A DNA stretch of 64,000 nucleotides. It comes from Metabacillus litoralis (GTDB taxonomy: Bacteria; Bacillota; Bacilli; Bacillales; Bacillaceae). Where the stretch lies: contig NZ_CP033043.1 of the NCBI RefSeq assembly GCF_003667825.1, positions 3,266,001 to 3,330,000 of the forward strand, given 5' to 3'. The position numbers and the translations under genes were made by a program. A model generated the notes under the pieces. That model saw only the letters and a list, made by a program, of their open reading frames with translations, did not search any database and was not told the DNA's origin. Below, piece by piece: positions 26,994 through 35,594 of this stretch; the stretch's first letter is position 1; every line of letters starts with the position of its first letter.

Positions 26994-27706
26994 AATGAAA
27001 GTGCATGATATAACTTGTTTTTCTGAAGTTTAGATACATGGGCGTAATGGGGATAATTTCGAAAATGCACAAAATGTGTATCACCTTCAAATGTTAGATG
27101 TGATACATAGTTTAAATTCACGATAAACGACCGATGTGTTCTAAAAAAGTCATGATTCAGCTTTTGCAAAATTGTATCTAACGACTCATTTGTTTCATAC
27201 TTCTGATCCACTGTATGAATAATGGTTTTTCGACTATCTTTTTCTATTAAAACGATTCTAGAAAAATGAATAAAATGTGAGGTACGGTCTACGGTTATCG
27301 GTAAAATTTGTTTTCTTTCTACCTTTTGATTTGAAAGTAATGCGTTTTTAGCTCTTTCTAGCGCGATATATAACCTCTCTTTTTTTATAGGTTTCATCAC
27401 ATAGTCAACAGCATGTAAATCAAAAGCACTTACAGCATACTGATCATATGCCGTAATAAAAACAAATTGTAATTCAGGGGAAATTTTAAGACATGATGAA
27501 ATGGCATCAATACCATTTAATTTTGGCATATGAATATCAGCAATAATAAGATCAGGCTTTTTATTTATATTAATATCCAATAAATTCTCACCATCTTCAG
27601 CTATCCCAACAACCTCAAAGCTATCCAGTGGCTCTAAGAAGGCACTGATGATTTGCTGAGAATCAAAGTTGTCTTCTGCAATAACTACCTTAATTTTGGG
27701 ATCCAC
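26978..27706 (-). CDS. LytTR family response regulator
   Basis: A 242-residue two-domain regulator. The receiver domain (1-120) has acidic residues IAEDN, the phospho-acceptor Asp in LIIADIHMPKLNG, Thr in FITAYDQ and Lys in VMKPIKK. The LytTR DNA-binding domain (about 140-240) has KQILPITVDRTSHFIHFSRIV and FFRTHRSFIVNLNYV. Such regulators bind DNA through beta strands and often control autolysis, virulence or competence. It starts with GTG after AAGGAGG (an ATG in another frame lies between). The upstream neighbour is an Sda-like gene and the downstream one a hybrid kinase; the cognate kinase is not certain because LytTR partners are usually membrane kinases. Confidence 0.9.
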   Translation of the reverse strand: MDPKIKVVIAEDNFDSQQIISAFLEPLDSFEVVGIAEDGENLLDININKKPDLIIADIHMPKLNGIDAISSCLKISPELQFVFITAYDQYAVSAFDLHAVDYVMKPIKKERLYIALERAKNALLSNQKVERKQILPITVDRTSHFIHFSRIVLIEKDSRKTIIHTVDQKYETNESLDTILQKLNHDFFRTHRSFIVNLNYVSHLTFEGDTHFVHFRNYPHYAHVSKLQKNKLYHALSFENSK

Positions 27707-27850
27707 GACATGACCTCCTTCACCGGTTGATCATCTACTTTTAACTGAATCTCCTATTATATTGTAACATGATAAAATTGCTTACTTAGTAGGAAATATT
27801 ACCAACTACATGAATAAACACGATATTCAACCAATACTAGTTGAAGCTTT

Positions 27851-28021
27851 TTACGTATTACTTGCTTTAAACACTGATTCAGAAATGATCTTACTTTTCG
27901 CCCTATCAGGGTTCCTACGATCAATTTCTTCTCTTAACATCATGATAAAGTTATGATCTAATTCATAAAGAACAGCATCCTCATAGGCATGTAATAGTTG
28001 ATTATAACTTAATTGCCGCAT
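27851..28021 (-). CDS. sda: Sda-like sporulation kinase inhibitor
   Basis: A 56-residue protein whose first 40 residues follow the Sda pattern: MRQLSYNQLLHAYEDAV, a central EL(D/N)xxFI segment and the helix EEIDRRNPD. Sda blocks sporulation histidine kinases by binding their dimerisation domain, coupling replication state to sporulation. The start at 28021 is set by AAAGGAG with 8-9 bases spacing; an upstream ATG would add 22 residues without a ribosome site. The C-terminal extension (about 10 residues beyond the usual 46) is unusual. It sits next to a soluble hybrid kinase that could be a target. Assignment is by short motif similarity. Confidence 0.7.
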   Translation of the reverse strand: MRQLSYNQLLHAYEDAVLYELDHNFIMMLREEIDRRNPDRAKSKIISESVFKASNT

Positions 28022-28420
28022 TTTTAAAGTCTCCTTTAAACAGAAATACATAGTATGCTCATTCTCTATTTTACTATTATTAAACATTCATACCTCTCAA
28101 GAAGACTGTGTAGAAACAAGAGAATCGGCAGAACAACCAACAATTTATTACATTCAGGAAGGATAAACGGCATTTTACTAAAAATCTACAAAATAAGACA
28201 GATACTTTGAAGGTGATCAAGCTAAAAAAACACCACCAAATAGGTGATGTTTCTACTATTTTTACTTTCTTAACTTTCAAGGATTCTGCTAACTTTTTAT
28301 AAGAGTTGTTTATGTTCAGGCCCAATTGATGATAGTCAAATTATTGGGTGATATCATGGAAGCTTTTGCTAAATACGCCATTTATTCACACTATTAATGG
28401 AGGCTACTTGCACTAATCCC
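28022..28420. other. intergenic region with terminator and DnaA-box-like sites
   Basis: No convincing gene. A minus-strand terminator lies at 28223-28253. A perfect DnaA-box consensus TTATTCACA is at 28382-28390 and a near-match TGTGTAGAA (8 of 9) at 28106-28114. A weak open frame on the minus strand here would have to cross the terminator and has no ribosome site, so it is not annotated. Confidence 0.5.
28223..28253 (-). terminator. terminator downstream of the AraC-type gene
   Basis: AACATCACC and GGTGGTGTT pair with one G-U on the minus-strand RNA, followed by UUUUUAG. Confidence 0.82.
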
Positions 28421-29314
28421 TTACCCTTTTTCCCTTAGCTTATATTTTTTATATGCCAACGGAGTCATGTTCGTTGTTTTTCGAAATTTATCAATGAAAT
28501 AGCTTGTGCTGTTAAAGCCTACTTGATAGGCAATTTCTGTTACGTTTAACTCAGTTTGTTGGAGTAAGATCAAGCTATTCTGAATGCGATAATCCGTCAC
28601 ATAGCTCAATGGTGTTGTTTTTAAGGTTCGTTTAAAGTAACGGCAGCATTCCGAACGACTTAACTGACCTGCCTTGGCGATATCATCTAATGTTAATTTT
28701 TCAGCAAAGTGAGAATGAACATAGTTTAGCATTTCCTTCATACGTTTATTTTTTTGAACCTCAACCTGATCATACTCCAATTTGAAACCGTTAACGATGA
28801 GGTTCTTCCATAGAGAAGTTAAGGAAACAGATATATCCATTTCATAGTAAGGTGCTTTTTGATGGATCAATTGATGAATGGTAAAAATGGCACTTAAAAT
28901 ATTTTCACCCCAGACCTCATCAGAATTTAATAGTAAATATGATAGATTGGTTGCTCGTAGATAAGGTGAAACATAGGTTGCATAGAGCTCCTGTGGTAAA
29001 AGAAAATGTGGAGAAACATTCAAGCAAAGATATACACATCCTGAATGATCCTTATCCTCCGCCATATGCAAGCATTCACTATTTATAAAAAGCCCCTCTC
29101 CTTCTCTCACATTTAAACTTTCTTCATTTATTTGAAAAGTGGCCTCACCTTTTAAAATAAAAACAAATTGAAGTTCCTCATGCCAGTGAAGAGGGATATA
29201 TCCATTAATATTTTTGTTAATCGTTGTTTCATAGCACGCTATGGGTAATTCAACCGTCCGATGCTTCGTCAGTTCTTTTAAACTTTTATCTATTTTAAAA
29301 TTTTTAATCTGCAT
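28421..29314 (-). CDS. AraC family transcriptional regulator with cupin sensor
   Basis: A 297-residue regulator. The N-terminal cupin-like domain (about 20-150, HWHEELQFVFILKGEATF, then GEGLFINSECLHM) would bind a small ligand. The C-terminal double helix-turn-helix (about 190-293) has LTLDDIAKAGQLSRSECCRYFK and the signature NVTEIAYQVGFNSTSYFIDKFRK. It is divergent from the EamA transporter gene with about 110 bases between starts, so it probably controls that exporter in response to its substrate. This link is inferred from the arrangement only. Confidence 0.9.
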   Translation of the reverse strand: MQIKNFKIDKSLKELTKHRTVELPIACYETTINKNINGYIPLHWHEELQFVFILKGEATFQINEESLNVREGEGLFINSECLHMAEDKDHSGCVYLCLNVSPHFLLPQELYATYVSPYLRATNLSYLLLNSDEVWGENILSAIFTIHQLIHQKAPYYEMDISVSLTSLWKNLIVNGFKLEYDQVEVQKNKRMKEMLNYVHSHFAEKLTLDDIAKAGQLSRSECCRYFKRTLKTTPLSYVTDYRIQNSLILLQQTELNVTEIAYQVGFNSTSYFIDKFRKTTNMTPLAYKKYKLREKG

Positions 29315-29423
29315 ACATCCATCACCTCAATATTGTGATACTTTTTGATTCAATTTAAGTATATTTCGGTTATTTTTCAGCTTATTATTACACTATTATT
29401 ATATTTTGAGGTGGTCAATACAA

Positions 29424-30362
29424 ATGAACTTATCTTCTAGAAAAATTGGATATTTGCTTGTGATAACAGGAGCCATCTTTTGGGGTGTTGGAGGCACGGT
29501 AGCACAAAAGCTTTTTCAGCAATATGCCGTTAATGTTAACTGGCTCGTAACTACACGATTGCTTATTGCTGGTATGTTACTTTTATCTGTTCAATACTTT
29601 CGTAAAGATCGGTCACAAATACTAGGAGTGTGGAAAACCAAAAAAACAGCCATACAACTCTTAATTTTTGGGATACTCGGTATGTTAGCCGTTCAATACA
29701 CATACATGGCTTCTATTAAATATGGAAATGCAGCAGTCGCCACCCTCCTACAATATTTGGCACCAGTTATGATTATTATCTATTACATTTTCCGAAAACA
29801 AACTGTGCTATCAAAACAGGATACCATAACTGTTTTTCTTGCTTTATTGGGCTCATTTTTCTTATTAACAAATGGATCTTTTTCTCAATTGTCTGTCCCC
29901 CCACTTGCTGTCATTTGGGGAATACTATCTGGTGTAGCACTTGCTTTCTACACATTATATGCTGTTCCCCTACTTAAGAAATTTGATACATTAGTCATTG
30001 TAGGTTGGGCTATGATCATAGGTGGTTTAGCATTAACTATGATCCATCCACCATGGAAAATAGAACTAGCAACTTTACCACTTGAGGCCTATCTTTACTT
30101 TCTTTTTGTCATAATCTTTGGCACAATGTTTGCCTTTTGGTTTTATATTGAAAGCTTACAAAGCTTATCTCCAAAAGAAACAAGTCTTTTAAGTAGCGTA
30201 GAACCACTTGCAGCTGTCATCACCACAGTCATTTGGCTAAAAGAACCATTTGGGTCTCTTCAATGGATTGGTGCTCTTAGTATTATCGGTATGATTTTGT
30301 TATTAGCGGTAGGAAAAAAGAGTTCTGCCGAGGTTGAGGTTGAAGAAGTGAAGGTGGGATAG
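29424..30362 (+). CDS. EamA/DMT superfamily transporter (drug/metabolite exporter)
   Basis: A 312-residue membrane protein with ten hydrophobic helices arranged as two EamA repeats ([21 protein letters not shown] and [20 protein letters not shown] begin the two halves; each ends in a PV.A or EPLAA helix). The family exports amino acids, purines or drugs. The chosen ATG at 29424 follows GAGGTGG by 10 bases; a TTG six codons upstream lies inside that ribosome site. It is divergent from the AraC-type gene, which likely regulates it. The substrate is unknown. Confidence 0.88.
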   Translation: MNLSSRKIGYLLVITGAIFWGVGGTVAQKLFQQYAVNVNWLVTTRLLIAGMLLLSVQYFRKDRSQILGVWKTKKTAIQLLIFGILGMLAVQYTYMASIKYGNAAVATLLQYLAPVMIIIYYIFRKQTVLSKQDTITVFLALLGSFFLLTNGSFSQLSVPPLAVIWGILSGVALAFYTLYAVPLLKKFDTLVIVGWAMIIGGLALTMIHPPWKIELATLPLEAYLYFLFVIIFGTMFAFWFYIESLQSLSPKETSLLSSVEPLAAVITTVIWLKEPFGSLQWIGALSIIGMILLLAVGKKSSAEVEVEEVKVG

Positions 30363-30365
30363 GGA

Positions 30366-30384
30366 GGGAGTGCCTGTCACTCCC
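30366..30384. repeat. small palindromic dispersed repeat
   Basis: GGGAGTG-CCTGT-CACTCCC is a perfect 7-bp stem just past the EamA stop. A related copy with the same GTGCCTGTCACTxCCCG core is at 61840-61858, so this looks like a short interspersed (REP-like) element. Confidence 0.6.
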
Positions 30385-30450
30385 CGAAGTTTGTCGAATA
30401 ACAATGAGATACTTTCACTCGGGATTAAATAGATGTTTCAAGCCATTAGC

Positions 30451-30497
30451 AAAAGCACCCTTCAGTCAATGAAGACTTTAGGATGCTTTTTTCTTTT
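30451..30497. terminator. terminator between EamA and aldo/keto reductase genes
   Basis: AAAGCACCCTTCA and TGAAGxxTTTAGGATGCTTT form a long stem; T-runs follow on both strands, stronger on the plus strand. Confidence 0.72.
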
Positions 30498-30512
30498 ATA
30501 TCTACCTATTCA

Positions 30513-31430
30513 TTAAGGAAGCACATTACCAGCTGCGCGGAAAATACTATACCATTCTTCACGTGTAAGCTTGATTTCACTTGCTTTCACGCAATCTTTT
30601 AATCTGCCTTCATTCATTGTACCGATTACTGGCTGCATTTGGGCTGGATGACGTAATAGCCATGCAATCGCAATCGTTGTGTTGCTTACTTCATATTTTT
30701 TTGCAATTTCATCGATTTTTTGATTTAGTTCCGGGAACTTTTCGTTGCCTAGGAATACGCCTTCAAAGAATCCATATTGAAACGGAGACCATGGTTGAAT
30801 GGTAATATCGTGCAATCTGCAAAACTCAAGAACACTAGCATCTCTATTCACAGCAGCCTCATTTTCCATGTTCACATTAAATCCGTTTGAGATCATCGTT
30901 GCGTTTGTAATACTTAATTGCAGTTGATTCGCAACAATTGTTTGCTTAACTGACTTTTTAAGCAGTTGAATCTGCATTGGATTTTGGTTGGAAACACCGA
31001 AATTACGTACCTTTCCTGAGCTTTCAAGAATATCGAATGCCTCTGCTACTTCTTCTGGCTCCATTAATGTATCTGGACGATGAAGCAGCAAAACATCTAA
31101 ATAATCAGTTTTTAAGCGTTTTAGGATTCCATCAACCGATTCTAAAATATGCTCTTTAGAAAAATCGAACATTCCATTACGAATCCCGCATTTGGATTGT
31201 AGGATGATTTTTTCCCGAACATCATCGTTCATATGAATGGCATCAGCAAAGATTTCTTCACATTCTCCTCTACCATAAATATCGGCATGATCGAAGAAAT
31301 TTGCGCCCAATTCCATTGCTGTTTGGACGAAGTGCTCTGCCTCGTTTCTTTCAAGTGAATTAATACGCATACAACCTACTGAGACAACAGGCACGTCTAA
31401 CGTACTTTTTCCAAGTTTCATTGTCCTCAT
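30513..31430 (-). CDS. aldo/keto reductase (YdhF-like)
   Basis: NADPH-dependent oxidoreductase, 305 residues, TIM-barrel AKR fold. The catalytic tetrad is visible: Asp in FFDHADIYG with its Tyr, Lys in ILQSKCG and His in VLLLHRPD. The phosphate-binding region IGTMNEGRLKDCV lies near the C-terminus. It is of the YdhF type by general pattern. ATG after AAGGAGG. A good cre site sits about 110 bases upstream (31537-31550), suggesting carbon catabolite control. Its natural substrate is unknown. Confidence 0.9.
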   Translation of the reverse strand: MRTMKLGKSTLDVPVVSVGCMRINSLERNEAEHFVQTAMELGANFFDHADIYGRGECEEIFADAIHMNDDVREKIILQSKCGIRNGMFDFSKEHILESVDGILKRLKTDYLDVLLLHRPDTLMEPEEVAEAFDILESSGKVRNFGVSNQNPMQIQLLKKSVKQTIVANQLQLSITNATMISNGFNVNMENEAAVNRDASVLEFCRLHDITIQPWSPFQYGFFEGVFLGNEKFPELNQKIDEIAKKYEVSNTTIAIAWLLRHPAQMQPVIGTMNEGRLKDCVKASEIKLTREEWYSIFRAAGNVLP

Positions 31431-31536
31431 GAATGGATATCCTCCTTTTAAAAACTACTTTATGTTGTTTGTCTATCTAGTTATGTAACCGACAATACAG
31501 GTTTGGATATGTATCCTTACCGATTTTCCCACAATA

Positions 31537-31550
31537 GGATAGCGTTTACA
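31537..31550 (-). promoter_or_regulatory. cre site upstream of aldo/keto reductase
   Basis: TGTAAACGCTATCC on the minus strand matches the CcpA consensus TGWAARCGYTWNCW at 13 of 14 positions. Confidence 0.6.
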
Positions 31551-31618
31551 AGGAAACAGTGTTTTCGTTGTAAACTTTTTAACTAAGCACCCTCAGATCG
31601 TTCTTTGCACCTTTTAAA

Positions 31619-32461
31619 TTAAAACTCCTCATACACAGCAGGATCTTGATTATTAATTCTTCCATTGGGTTGAGTTAATTCTAAGATCATACTCATTTCA
31701 GTCTCATCTAACGAAAAGTCAAAAATGGAGATATTCTCGAGTTGTCGTTCTTTAGATGCTGATTTCGGAATACTAACTGCCCCCAGCTGATAATGCCAGC
31801 GTAAAATAATTTGGGAAACCGATTTGTTATGATTATCAGCAATCTCTTTCAATGTAGGATGTTGTAACACGTCATTAGCTCGTGCTAACGGGCTCCACGA
31901 CTGAATCTGAACACTATTTTCTTCATGCCATTTTCTTAATTCAGCCTGATTATAAAACGGATGAAGTTCGATTTGATTGATGCTTGGCTTCACCCCTGTT
32001 TCTTTTTCAAGACGTTCAATATGTTCCGGTAAAAAATTACAAACACCAATCGAACGAATCAATCCTTGTTTTTTTGCATCTATTAATGCTTGCCATGCTT
32101 CTACATATAGATTTTGCTTCGGATTGGGCCAGTGTATTAAATATAAATCATAATAATCAAGGTTTGCACGGTATAACGACTCTTCAATTGTTGTAACAGC
32201 TTTTTCATATTGCTGGTAGCGACCTGGAAGCTTGGATGTAATGCGTAATTCTTCCCTTGAAACTGAACTCCGTCTAACAGCTTCTCCGACCGTTCCTTCG
32301 TTTTCATAATTATAAGCAGAGTCAATCAGTCGATAGCCAAGGTCATCAATCGCACTTTGGATAGACTTTACACCTTGATTGCCTTTAAGTTTATATGTTC
32401 CTAACCCAATGACTGGAAGGGTACTACCATCATTAAGGGTTATATTCGGAATTGAAACCAC
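31619..32461 (-). CDS. aldo/keto reductase (YtbE/2,5-diketogluconate reductase-like)
   Basis: A second AKR, 280 residues, of the diketogluconate reductase/glyoxal reductase type. It begins with LNDGSTLPVIGLGTYKL, has the tetrad Asp-Tyr in LIDSAYNYENE, Lys in ITSKLPG and His in YLIHWPNP, and the cofactor segment SIPKSASKERQLEN near the C-terminus. Start is GTG after AAGGAG. It is on the same strand as the first AKR gene but 188 bases away, with no shared signals seen, so the pair need not be an operon. It probably reduces reactive aldehydes or ketones. Confidence 0.9.
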   Translation of the reverse strand: MVSIPNITLNDGSTLPVIGLGTYKLKGNQGVKSIQSAIDDLGYRLIDSAYNYENEGTVGEAVRRSSVSREELRITSKLPGRYQQYEKAVTTIEESLYRANLDYYDLYLIHWPNPKQNLYVEAWQALIDAKKQGLIRSIGVCNFLPEHIERLEKETGVKPSINQIELHPFYNQAELRKWHEENSVQIQSWSPLARANDVLQHPTLKEIADNHNKSVSQIILRWHYQLGAVSIPKSASKERQLENISIFDFSLDETEMSMILELTQPNGRINNQDPAVYEEF

Positions 32462-32590
32462 ACCTAATCACTCCTTTTTCATAATAGTTTTAGGTTACCA
32501 TATTTTTCAATAAGACTCATAGTTATTGAGCTTGGTCTTAGTAAAAAAATAATCGTGTTTCATGGAAAAGTTTATCAGTCTATTCATTAC

Positions 32591-32622
32591 AAAAAGCGCA
32601 CTTCAGAGAAATGCGCTTTTTC
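32591..32622. terminator. bidirectional terminator
   Basis: AAAAAGCGCA and TGCGCTTTTT form a perfect 10-bp stem downstream of the prolyl 4-hydroxylase-like gene. Confidence 0.85.
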
Positions 32623-32652
32623 ATTATTCATCTATTATTTAAAAGATAGTAT

Positions 32653-33312
32653 TTACTCTTTCACTCGTCTCCTTCTCATCCATTGTGTTGCCGCCCATTT
32701 ATCTCCAACAATAACAGGAGCTCCACCGTGAAGAGTTAACTCATTTAATGTTTGATTATCATAAAAATACTCAAAATACACGGCCATCCCTTTTTGAGGT
32801 GAAACTGAAAAATTCAGTTTGGGAAAGTATGTTTCCCCGCCTTCCTCTACATCATTTAAGTACATAACAAGTGTGCTAATTCTAGGATTACTTACAGGCC
32901 TACTTGCTGAAGCAAAATAATCATAATGTTCCTTATATTCCTGGCCAATTTGATAGTTTAAAATTTGCAGGCCTTCTCCATGCTCATACGGAATGTTCAT
33001 AATTTGAGAGGCTCGTTTTTCAATTCTAGTAACAAGTTCATTTTCACCATCTTGAAAAAACATGCTGCTGCTAGTTCTTAGTTCATCTAATTCACGTGAA
33101 TTTCCAATCTTTGAGCGGCGCATTCTATCTTTCGATAACCTAATTAGTTCATCACATTCTTCATCGCTTAAAACATTTCCTAAAATGGCGATTAGGGGTT
33201 CCTCTAATCGTGCAATGATCTTAATTTCCCGATCATCTGTCATAATTTTATTACCAATGTGATTAAAAATAGATTGTTCTTTAATCGTTAATTCATTAGC
33301 ATCCATTGTCAA
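32653..33312 (-). CDS. prolyl 4-hydroxylase-like 2-oxoglutarate/Fe(II) oxygenase
   Basis: A 219-residue P4H-domain oxygenase closely resembling the Bacillus anthracis P4H protein as I remember it. The iron ligands are in HYDYF (His-x-Asp) and LTLHGGAP (His), with the 2-oxoglutarate-binding Lys in GDKWAATQW. Such enzymes hydroxylate proline in peptides; the bacterial target is unclear. The start is a TTG at 33312 after AGAGG; an ATG two codons later is an alternative. Another Fe/2OG oxygenase gene lies just upstream on the same strand, separated by about 200 bases. Confidence 0.88.
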   Translation of the reverse strand: MTMDANELTIKEQSIFNHIGNKIMTDDREIKIIARLEEPLIAILGNVLSDEECDELIRLSKDRMRRSKIGNSRELDELRTSSSMFFQDGENELVTRIEKRASQIMNIPYEHGEGLQILNYQIGQEYKEHYDYFASASRPVSNPRISTLVMYLNDVEEGGETYFPKLNFSVSPQKGMAVYFEYFYDNQTLNELTLHGGAPVIVGDKWAATQWMRRRRVKE

Positions 33313-33518
33313 CTTTCATCAACCTCTTATTATTAAATTTTTAAAAATTAGGTTTTGTTATTAGAACACGCCTTTTATTAAATTCATCAAATGAACTAAA
33401 ACCTTTTCATTCAAAAAGAATGCTAAGATTGAATTTATTTTACACCTAGCATTTCAGCTTTTCTACTACTTTATTTTTACATTTTCAAAATGTTTTTTCT
33501 TTACTAGTTTTAGGTGTT

Positions 33519-34232
33519 TTATTTTGAATCATGAAAGATAATTCCGAGTCCAAAACGCTCTCCAGATGTTACTGTACTCACTCCGTGCCGAACTTTGTTT
33601 TTATAATATCCTTTCTTACCAAAAGCTGGCCTTTCATTTGTTGGAAAAATTAATGCACTTCCTTGATCAAGTGTAATAACATGCCCTCTGCTTTGAGCAC
33701 GTGGAATTTGTTCAACTAATAAAGATTCACCACCTGTATAATGTTCATCTCGTTGATTTAAGATGAAAACCACTTGAAAAGGAAAGAAAACATCTCCATA
33801 TAAATCCTGATGTAAGCAGTTAAATCCGCCTTCTTCATATTTTAAGATTAAAGGTGTTGGGCTCGTTTGCTCATGCTCCTCACATCTTTTTATAAACTCC
33901 TGCAGCTCAGCTGGATATTGTTCTGGTTTTTTTAAGTACCCTAACCATCGATTTGCTGTCTTTGCTAGCTCAGGATAAAAGGCTTCTCTTAAACTTTGAA
34001 TCATATCAGGCAATGGATAGGTAAAATATTTATATTCACCACTCCCAAAGCGATATCTTTGCATATTAATAGTTGTTCTATATAATTCTTCCTCATAATA
34101 AATTTGAATGAGCTGCTCACATTCTTCTTTTGTTAGTAGTTTTGGAACTTTTGCAAAGCCTTGGTCATCTAATACTTGTTGAATTGACTCCCAATTTAAT
34201 TGTTCGACTCGTGATTTTATGTCATGAAGCAT
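33519..34232 (-). CDS. 2-oxoglutarate/Fe(II) oxygenase (proline hydroxylase-like)
   Basis: A 237-residue protein of the COG3826 type. Iron-binding residues are visible as HQDLYG (His-x-Asp, about residue 145) and VRHGVSTV (distal His, about 218), with an Arg shortly after in GERFGLG for 2-oxoglutarate. ATG after AGGAGG. It is followed by the prolyl 4-hydroxylase-like gene and preceded by the second palindrome array. An imperfect hairpin near 33415-33455 could end its transcript. The substrate is unknown. Confidence 0.85.
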   Translation of the reverse strand: MLHDIKSRVEQLNWESIQQVLDDQGFAKVPKLLTKEECEQLIQIYYEEELYRTTINMQRYRFGSGEYKYFTYPLPDMIQSLREAFYPELAKTANRWLGYLKKPEQYPAELQEFIKRCEEHEQTSPTPLILKYEEGGFNCLHQDLYGDVFFPFQVVFILNQRDEHYTGGESLLVEQIPRAQSRGHVITLDQGSALIFPTNERPAFGKKGYYKNKVRHGVSTVTSGERFGLGIIFHDSK

Positions 34233-34339
34233 ACTAGACCTCCTTATACCTGTTTACATATAATGGTATCTTTAACTATATTTGATTCTTTTATGATTAT
34301 TTATTGGTTTGAAGGCAAGTAACTCGTTTTCCTGATTTG

Positions 34340-35550
34340 ATTCGGCCACTATTGAGACTTATTTTGGGTGCCAGCTCTTTTTTCTGTCCCGATTCGGTCA
34401 CTATCGAGACTCATTTTCACTACCTGCTCTTCTTTCTGTCCCGATTCGGCCACTATCGAGACACATACTCACTGACCGCTCTCTTTTCTGTCCCGATTCA
34501 GCCACTATCGAGACTCATTTTCACTACCTGCTCTTCTTTCTGTCCCGATTCTCCTACTATCGAGACACATACTAACTGCCAGCTCTCTTTTCTGTCCCGA
34601 TTCGGCCACTATCGAGACACATACTCATTGCTCACTCTTCTTTCTGTCCCGATTCGGCCACTATCGAGACACATACTCATTGCTCACTCTTCTTTCTGTC
34701 CCGATTCTCCTACTATCGAGACACATACTCACTGCCAGCTCTCTTTCTGTCCCAATTCGGCCAATATCGAGACATATTTTCACTACCTGCTCTTTTTTCT
34801 GTCCCGATTCGGCCAATATCGAGACTCATTTTCACTACCTGCTCTTCTTTCTGTCCCGATTCGGCCACTATCGAGACACATACTCATTGCTCACTCTTCT
34901 TTCTGTCCCGATTCGGCCAATATCGAGACTCATTTTCACTGACCGCTCTCTTTTCTGTCCCGATTCAGCCACTATCGAGACACATTTTTCACTACCAGCT
35001 CTTCTTTCTGTCCCGATTCGGCCAATATCGAGACACATCCTCATTGCTCACTCTTCTTTATGTCCCGATTCCCCTACTATCGAGACTCATTTTCACTACC
35101 AGCTCTTCTTTCTGTCCCAATTCGGCCAATATCGAGACTCATTTTGGCTGCCAGCTCTTTTTTCTGTCCCGATTCTGCTACTATCGAGACTCATTTTCAC
35201 TGCTCACCTTTTTTCTGTCCCGATTCTCCTACTTTCGAGACTCATTTTCACTACCAGCTCTTTTTTCTGTCCCGATTCGGCCACTATCGAGACTCATTTT
35301 CACTACCAGCTCTTCTTTCTGTCCCGATTCAGCTACTATCGAGACTCATTTTCACTGCCAGCTCTTTTTTCTGCCCCGATTCTGCTACTATCAAGACTAC
35401 CAGCTCTTCTTTCTGTCCCGATTCGGCCACTATTGAGATAAATCCTCACTGCTCACTCTTTTTCCTCTCCCGATCCATACACAATCGAGACTCGATTAAT
35501 CTACCCACTCTTTTCCTGTCCCGATTCTCACCGTTACCAATAGAAGATTG
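34340..35550. repeat. second array of about 23 palindromic units (52-bp period, some indels)
   Basis: The same core palindrome as in the first array (TGTCCCGAT...ATCGAGAC) recurs here with loop TCGGCCACT or TCTCCTACT and a different linker (about TCATTTTCACTACCAGCTCTTCTTTC). Left-arm CCC positions include 34387, 34440, 34492, 34544, 34596, 34648, 34700 and 34751, through 35469 and 35520. Spacing is mostly 52, with 51 and 53 steps and one 42-base step at 35375-35417. Open frames through the array are repeat artefacts. It lies between the NERD-domain gene and the Fe/2OG oxygenase gene. Confidence 0.95.
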
Positions 35551-35594
35551 GGTATTCAACAAGATTTCATCTCTTAAACTAATCAATCTCAACC

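Noticed and set aside
28080..28325. 81-codon minus-strand frame
   Set aside because: It starts at a TTG without ribosome site and runs through a clear terminator at 28223-28253.
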